Shown piece by piece: positions 57,280-64,000 of a stretch of 64,000 bases of DNA. The position numbers were made by a program, and so were the translations under genes. Position 1 is the first letter of the stretch. Every line of letters starts with the position of its first letter. The stretch covers positions 1 through 64,000 of the forward strand of contig LUCM01009251.1 in assembly GCA_008360955.1 (NCBI GenBank). The letters run 5' to 3'. This stretch comes from Fasciolopsis buskii (Eukaryota > Platyhelminthes > Trematoda > Plagiorchiida > Fasciolidae). The notes below the pieces were generated by a model that was not told the DNA's origin, did not search any database, and saw only the letters and a program-made list of their open reading frames with translations.

Positions 57280-58850
57280 TTTTGGGGATGTGAAACCGAT
57301 CAGGACAATGTAAAGGTGTGGACGAATTGTTTCCGAACCTACGGTTGCGCCTGGGATGCGTCACCTGACCGTCTTTTCGTAGCCTTTTAGATAGTGCGAA
57401 ACGATTTATCACGTTCACCGGGTGGTGCCAATCACCGAAGTAAGAACGCCGCACTGGCAGCAAGCTTAACTGTGTTTGTGCTCACTCAACCTACGTGGTG
57501 TTCACGAATGCGATCTGACAAACGCTTGGTCGTGGAGCACCCAAACCCAACAGGAACAGGTGAGTGAAAACACAGAAAGAAGCTGCGGAATCCGAAATTC
57601 TGCCTTGTAGTTGTAAGCATGATCGGTTTGGATGTGAATAGTTTTTAATTGTGCATGGAATAATGTCCTGCCGATTGCATCTGATAGTCCTAGTTGAGTA
57701 ATTTTTTCCTCCGTGTCACTTTTGAAGGGCAGAAGAATGTATACGGGCTTTTTCATTGCTCCTATTTCTTTCGTCATGCCTGGTCTGTTCTCAATACTTT
57801 ATTTGTGACTCCTTCGGGGTATCCATTTTGCACGAACACAGTCCTCAGGGGAGGAAATTCATTTTCCATTTTGTCGTTCGAACACATTTTCCTCGTGGTG
57901 TCAACTAGGCAACATATAGGGAGTCCTCACTTTCAACGACACAAAGCTATGGAAATGGACGTACTTTCCGTCCCGCCTTGTTTCTTTTATGAACTGATAA
58001 TTGGACAAACCTGTTCTCTCGATGACTCACGTGCACATCCATTTATGTTGAGCTACGGTCTGTTGGTTTTTTTATAATACCAACTGGATATTCGTAACGC
58101 AGGACTTGCGCCCGCATGCACACTTACCGCGCATAATATATCATCAACATGTCGCGTGAATAGAATGGAATATCTGACTAATGAATACGATTGACTATTA
58201 TCCACTTTGGCAGAAGCATACCAACAAACATCGCCAATCCATCCTTTTGTTGTTTCGGTTCACTTAATCGAATCCTTCGAACGACATTGTTCTCTTGAAT
58301 GCAGCTGCAAAGATGACTGACAGTTTCACCAGTCGGAACGTTTGTGAACAGGAGGGTTATATGGAGTGAGCACATTTGCTTCCCCTCCAGAATTAAGGTG
58401 TTGATTGCCCCCCGAGATGAAATGTGTCTCGCTCATCATGCCTGCCAGTGACTGTTCTAACTGGTCCCAGTGGACGGGCTAACCACGTAGGTAAAGTGTG
58501 ATACGAAGGATTGCAAACAGCCAGAATAGGCCTTATCGGAGCTCCATTTTGTGTAACTTTGGCAAGCTACACAACCTATGATTTTTTGCATCCCTGGATC
58601 GTATTCGCTCACAAGTTATCGCGTCGACTATTGCATTCTGCTTCAGAGACTATAGTCTCATGGAGGTTTTCCTATTTGAGCCGTCCTGATATCCTCAGTC
58701 TTTGTGAGTTTCGATGCCTTGTTCGATTCTATCTGTTATATCTGTGTGGTGCGATTTGTCGGCTAAAACCGTCTCCCTTTATCTGGTCCGGATAACAATT
58801 TCAGAAACTTCAAGTCCTAGCTCTACTAATGTTCCCATTGTTCCTATCTC
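57280..58850 (-). mobile_element. Penelope-like element: reverse transcriptase plus GIY-YIG endonuclease (decayed)
   Basis: Read minus, the pieces come in order. GPDKGRRF near 58,790 is the ADKGxxVVVMD block. LCSLPKLHKMELR near 58,590 is the YGLPKIHKxGxPLRP block. CSLHITLLFTNVPTGETVSH near 58,360 matches SLDVxSLFTNVPxxET, with motif A Asp changed to His. FTRHVDDILCAV, with its VDD box encoded at 58,140-58,151, is the catalytic YVDD. PPLRTVFVQNGYPEGVTNKV and KKPVYILLPFKSDTEE near 57,760-57,850 form the linker. A degenerate GIY-YIG region with TTKRLSDRIREHH lies near 57,490. The C-terminal tail reaches about 57,290. Stops and shifts make it inactive. An N-terminal part may extend toward 59,280. 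Confidence 0.82.
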
Positions 58851-59449
58851 ATCGTCATATTTTTTCAGACGTTTAAGCTACCCTGGCTCGTTCACATCCT
58901 CCAGCAACTAGTTTGCAACTTGACCATTTGACGGATTGATCAGTTGTACATATGCACACATTTGCATTAGTTTAGACTTAAACTCATATGACTGCAAACG
59001 GGTATTCCCTTGGATCATTCACGATCCAGTTTGATGTTATTCATTACCATAACTACGAGTAACTGAAAGCAGGCTTTTTTGCCCAGTGGTGCTATTTTCA
59101 ACAACAGGCACACCTCCCGTAGACCCTCGATCCTCGTCCATCTTGATTTGAAATCAGTACTCCACTTACTCGGTTTTGCAGTTCTGTAATGCCGTCCCAC
59201 ACTGAAGGTTGTGCCAGGAAAATTCACTTTCCTTTTCCAGCCGCTGAAGCTGATTTTGTGCTTGCCATCGTCAGTCACTAAAGTTTACCTTCAAACATTC
59301 TGTTCGTGAGAGCTGTCTTCCGTCACCCTTTGTCTTCAACTTTTAGATTGAGGTGGTTGTAAGTATAGCCCTATCTTCATGTGAAAATAATGGCATTCAT
59401 ATTTCCTCAGAGAGGAAACTGTCTGACTATTTCGTCCTACTGTTTTTCT

Positions 59450-59780
59450 CGGTTGTCTGATCGGTAATTTAGGCATGATTGCTATGCGTTTTGCGCTTTC
59501 AAAGTGTAAAATGGTGTTTCGGGACTGAACTGACTCAAAGCCGAACTCCGTTTTATCACTGAAACAACTTGGTGGGGTGAACGGATTTAGTTACTTGGGC
59601 AGTTGTATCTCACCCGGAGGTCACATAGGAGGGGTTATCTTCAGGCATATAGAAGGCCGGATTGTTAATTTTCAGTTTGAGGCATCTGTTGTGTTAGTGT
59701 TGACATCCAGTTATCGACCAAAGGTCGATGAGGTAGGTATGTAGTTCCGTAACATGGCCGCTTAGGACTGACGTGACGTT
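59450..59780 (+). mobile_element. RTE-like fragment (+ strand)
   Basis: Frame-joined plus translation gives MIAMRFALSKCKMVFRD near 59,475, then GFSYLGSCISPGGHIGG near 59,585. These are the RTE blocks GMRFAPSKCKxLLQDW and FTYLGSCISxGG. In another frame DIQLSTKGR near 59,695 is the DIRLSxKGRVY block. Both RT catalytic motifs are outside the fragment. It is opposite in orientation to the other RTE copies in the window. Confidence 0.65.
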
Positions 59781-59824
59781 TCATGGTTTTCGTAATGTTA
59801 GTGGCATATGGTAGGTAAATTCTG

Positions 59825-59853
59825 TAGGAATATATACATATATACATATATTC
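59825..59853. repeat. AT-rich near-palindrome
   Basis: Alternating ATAC/ATAT sequence around tatatacatatatacatata, almost symmetrical, next to the RTE fragment end; possibly its simple-repeat tail. Confidence 0.6.
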
Positions 59854-59859
59854 TTAATA

Positions 59860-62800
59860 GATCACTCACCACCTTAGGCAAAGTGTTTTAAAGCAACCAT
59901 GACTAATATTTCGCCTTGCAATTTGGATATTACACTTGCATAAAAGTTGTAGTTTCTGGTTAATCATACTGCGAGTGGCGTTGTATTTGGACTTTTCGTT
60001 GACTTTGCTCAATTAATGGGATGTGAACCTTACCATTCTTCCTGCGCCGGGTTTGCACAAGTCGTTCCGTCGTTTTACTTATTGCGGTTCTCCCTTCGTA
60101 CTTCGTGCCCATCGCTTCTCCAAAGCGGTACACACTCTGACACCAGCCGGCTGTCTGTACTCCCCTCGTCATTTTTTCCTCGCGGCTCAAAGCGTTCTGA
60201 CGGTGGTTCAAAGCTAATCTAGCCAAGTCGTGTCCGTGGCTGTAACCTTCGTCGATCGAATAGCAAATCGAGAAAGTCCAGTCAGACAGATGACTGCATT
60301 TTTTCCACGCTATTTGGTGTTGCCCTTAGATTGGATAGATATACCACGTAAGCTCACGCTGGGCACATGTCACAAGGAAGGAATTTGTGCTCACAGTCGA
60401 ATACTTACAATTGCCATTGTGACGCTTGTTTTTACCCGATTATAAACAAGCGTTCGTTTCAAATTTGCCAACACGGCCAATACAGTTTGAAAACCGAATA
60501 TCATCGGGACGACCTTGAAGCGCTGTTTGATTTCATGGGCAGTACAATTCGAATGAAAACTTCCGGTTGAACAACGTCAATCTGTGTTGACGGAAACCCG
60601 ATATAATGTCACCCTCTTCAACTGTCGAATTTATTGATCTAAATGCTAAAATGTGTTTATTTCTGAAATTCAAACTCACTCCTGACTCTTCAAATTGTTC
60701 CAAAAACTTTGAGTTTGGTAGAATCCCAGAGGATTTCCGCATTTGTTAACTTTAGGTTGTGAAGTTTGATCTCGGCTAGCGTGATTGTGACTTACGCATG
60801 TGAATGCAGATTAATTTTCCACAGCCTTTTGTTGCAAGCTGCTCTGCGCGCCCCGTCAACGGACAGGGATCTGCAAAATGCAAACTTGTGTCTGGAGTGA
60901 GAATCTGAACATTCCTCTTGTTGGGTTTTATCAACGAAACCATAACTCTTAGGCCCGTAAAACACCAGAGGAAAAATGACTGGTTCAGATAGATTTTTTG
61001 CAAAATTAATCAGTACGTATTTTCGCTGTGACGGTTACTTCAAAAGCAGTCTACATTTGTGTGAGATGAAGACGTGACGGCAAAGAAGCGATAAGAATTC
61101 TCTATTTTTTCCTGATTGTTCTTCGTTGAGTTCAACGCGCCCATAAATCTTAGGGAAAATACGTGTACATTGATCATGTTGCATGAGTCATTAAATGGGA
61201 GATAAGAACCACGCCTCTCAAGACGGGAAAAAAGGCGACTATTCCTAAAAAAACACGGTACTAATCGCTTGAGATTGATCCAGGTTAATTTGGCTGAATT
61301 GGAGATCGGTGTGATGACAATCCGTCATATCAATGAAAATTCGCAAAAGTTGTAGTTCTCGTGCCTGTAACACCTCGCAGAACTTGTAATGGTGACGCTA
61401 ACAGAACTCGGAATTGGGGACAGAAATGACAGTTGTGCTCAGCAGAATCTCACTGTACAAGCAACACCCGTTTACAGTCAAACAACCATGTTCGAGTTTC
61501 ATTTTCAGTCAGCACACTGGATTGATATTCTTTTGTGCAAGCAATCACGTCGGTTTATCGACTGGCAAGGAAGAGAAATCGTACAGTTTGAAGTTTTAAC
61601 AATTGACAAGAAGCGGACAAATCGTGGTCGAATCTGACCGATTCAGTTGCTCAAGCACCGAAGATATCCTCACTAGCAAATAAGTATAAACTATCAACAC
61701 GTGTTACGGTAGCAAACTGTAGATTATTGATTGAGAAATTAATTGTTTTTTGATAAGGGGAATGACGGCATTTGGCATGCTAGAATGAAAGACACATTCA
61801 GCGGAGCGTATGCATTCAAAAAGTAAATAGTTATCGATGTTTCTCCAGATACCCACTATGGTCCACGTGTTTTGGAATTTTATGAGCATCACTGAACGGA
61901 TGGACATATTGATTGGTGTTTCGAAGGTTGGGCGGGATGCTCGTGCATCAAACCTGTGAAGGTTGAATGAGGAGTACATACTCATGCATAAAGACCTCGT
62001 CATCCTTTGGTAGAAAACATTTTCATAGGGTTCGTTTGAACTTCTGTTCACAATTACTAGCATTAACTTTTATTGCATGGTCATTGGACAGAATGGATCA
62101 TAAGACTAAGAAGAGTAGTTCACAAGCTATGAATGCGGTAGCCGAGACGAGTATGCCCCGTTACAGTCATTCCAACCGCACGTGGAATTTATATTCAAAT
62201 CCACTTTCTAATACGGATTAGAATAAATTGTGTTGTCGATTGGGCTTATGGGACACAGCCGGGCAAGTACGTCACGGTATTTCAAGGTTGATCCGATCTA
62301 TCTAACGGACCATATGTGTTTTATGCATAGCGATATATAAATATTCCAGTCTCGTTTATATGTGGTATGTACACATTTCATCAAAAACGATCATCCATGG
62401 TTCGATTGGTGCACGGAAAACGTTTGGTAAACTGGTTAGCTCGTTCAAAAGAAGTAACAGCTACCCGGAAGTCCGTTTCGTGGGGTTAGCTCGGTTTTCA
62501 AAGTGAGCTATTTGGCCTAGCAGGAACAGGAGAAGTTCTCCCGGCTCTGAATATTGCAGGATACGTTTGACCGCACCATTTCCCGCGTTAATTTGCAATC
62601 GTGTTCACGGTATTCGGATTTGTGCCAAAAATATTAGAATAAGGCTGTCTTTCATAAAACTTCACAACAGTCCGCCTCTGACTGCAAGCTGCTGAGCAAT
62701 GCACTGATAATCAGTGTATCTTATAGTACGCATGCATGAATGTACCCGTGCAAGATAGATCACGTTTAAGAGCTATGCAAACGTGTCCTCAATGAACCAA

Positions 62801-64000
62801 CTGGATTACTTTTCCGGATAATTTCGGCATGATTCCAAATGTTTTTGACATATTCCGAAGTATGGCGTCTGCGGATTCACAAGTAAACTTTAAACTTTGC
62901 GCATTTGTTACGTGCGTCATCATCCCGAAAAGTTGTGTTACACTACACACTACTATCTGAATCGGCCGGAACGCAGTTGGCATTGTTTGCGCACTGATTG
63001 ACGGACCCCATCGAATCACGCTAAATTTGCATGTAAATCCACCAGTGCAGCGGGCAAAAACTTACCACCATAGATTACCGATAAATTGTTTCTTTGACCA
63101 CTTTACGCGAAGATTACTCGAAATTCGTGTTCATTCTAATCCAGGGTATATGGTTCACATGTGAGTCACGTCACGGCTACAAGTGTTTGTGATTGACAAC
63201 GGTCTTAGGCACATGCAACTGAATAACAGATACGCGTTAGACGATCATCGGTGACATTATCTGAACTTCGTGCCACGTAACTTATCACAACATAGAACCA
63301 ACAAATTTACGAACATCCACGACACATTTTTGGTCCAATGTAATCTCATCAATGTGAATTATTGCTGATTGATTTGTTCCAAACTCACTGAGATATAAGT
63401 AGCTTGCAAAAAGAGTGGTATTTCAGTAAGATGTAAACATATTCTACGATATTTCTCGTGTTTTAAACAACAGAAGGCACAACCCTTCACCGTTGCTTAG
63501 GAGCCGCGCGAACCAGTTCAATGGCCAATCCTAATGATGAACAAAGACCTAAAATTGTCTCTTAATAAAAAATGTATTCATCAACTGGATCAAAATGGGA
63601 ATAACGCCGATCAAGGACTGAGATCATAATGTCGAGTGTGATGAACACGGCATTCGCAAACCAGTGTAAGAAAACAATGTGGGATTCGATCAGCCGGAAT
63701 CCCCAGAATACGCGACTATTCGTCCCACGATATTCCACAGACAAACTAAGTTTGAGTGCAATAGAAGAATGATCAACTTGGAACGACTCGCACAATGTAA
63801 CTGGTGAACACCTGCTTCGAATTCAGTCGTGTAAAGGAAAGATACCAGTAAAAATTCAAACGTGGAGCTATAAGTAGAGGAGTCCTGTTTTTCACTGGGA
63901 AGTATTGTTCGCTCTCGGGGTTAAGGGGATTTGCATTGATTTTGATACGAAGAACCAGTTAATTGGAATGAGTGGCTAGGGCGTTCCAATTATTTGTGAC
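59860..64000. other. Unrecognised DNA
   Basis: Frames of 60-119 codons occur (minus 61,704-62,063; plus 61,389-61,637) without recognisable motifs. A partial similarity to the dispersed repeat family lies at about 62,290-62,340. A related segment in reverse, with ttccggataatttcggca, may lie at about 62,810-62,860. Nothing else supported. Confidence 0.4.

Noticed and set aside
58511..58911. Plus-strand frames of 94 and 65 codons
   Set aside because: They are antisense to the Penelope RT palm on the minus strand.

Overview
This window looks like gene-poor, repeat-rich nuclear DNA of a flatworm, most likely a trematode. No bacterial-style gene packing, operons or ribosome binding sites are seen. 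Coding signal comes in short, spliced or decayed pieces. The identifiable repeats are the set typical of fluke genomes: RTE-like and CR1-like non-LTR retrotransposons, Penelope-like elements with a GIY-YIG domain, and Ty3/Gypsy LTR elements. Very short introns beside very long ones in the one spliced gene also fit flukes. The taxon is inferred from these family resemblances; no database search was run.

Two host genes can be supported. The first, at 20,275-26,236 (+), is a spliced BTB/POZ-BACK gene resembling vertebrate BTBD19. Four in-phase exons are visible, with introns of 46, 64 and 5,026 nt, and its first coding exon is missing. Its long third intron holds a Penelope-like fragment, a decayed exon-like block with MutS/MSH2-like pattern, and a possible CR1 tail. 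The second, at 55,535-55,867 (+), is a compact intronless gene for a highly charged 110-residue protein built from a duplicated Trp-containing unit, with CCAAT-type motifs upstream and a polyadenylation signal downstream. A tRNA-Glu(CTC)-like gene, with some stem mismatches, lies at 51,972-52,043 (-).

Layout: 1-4.6 kb, no recognisable gene; 4.65-5.28 kb, possible decayed RTE (-); 7.74-8.76 kb, CR1-like RT (+); 13.04-14.26 kb, RTE 3' part (-), of which about 610 bp recurs almost identically at 34.14-34.76 kb; 17.7-19.1 kb, promoter- or LTR-like block with unassigned open frames; 20.3-26.2 kb, BTBD19-like gene; 28.7-29.2 kb, perfect 18-bp hairpin and a possible Gypsy gag piece; 35.2-36.15 kb, Gypsy RNase H-integrase (-); 39.94-42.9 kb, a decayed but ordered Gypsy gag-protease-RT-RNase H-integrase (-); 42.93-46.13 kb, a second Gypsy (+) of another lineage, apparently interrupted by an RTE piece; 48.7-50.7 kb, further Gypsy scraps; 52.3-54.8 kb, the best-preserved RTE (-); 57.28-58.85 kb, Penelope-like RT plus GIY-YIG (-); 59.45-59.78 kb, RTE scrap (+). 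The last 4 kb hold nothing recognisable.

All mobile elements seen are broken by stops, frameshifts or lost catalytic residues, so none should be autonomous. No coherent new system was found. The best leads are the BTBD19-like gene with its BACK-domain insertion, the duplicated Trp-unit protein, the near-identical RTE duplicate, the MSH2-like exon relic, the perfect hairpin, and a dispersed non-coding repeat family at 19.6, 27.3 and 47.5 kb.
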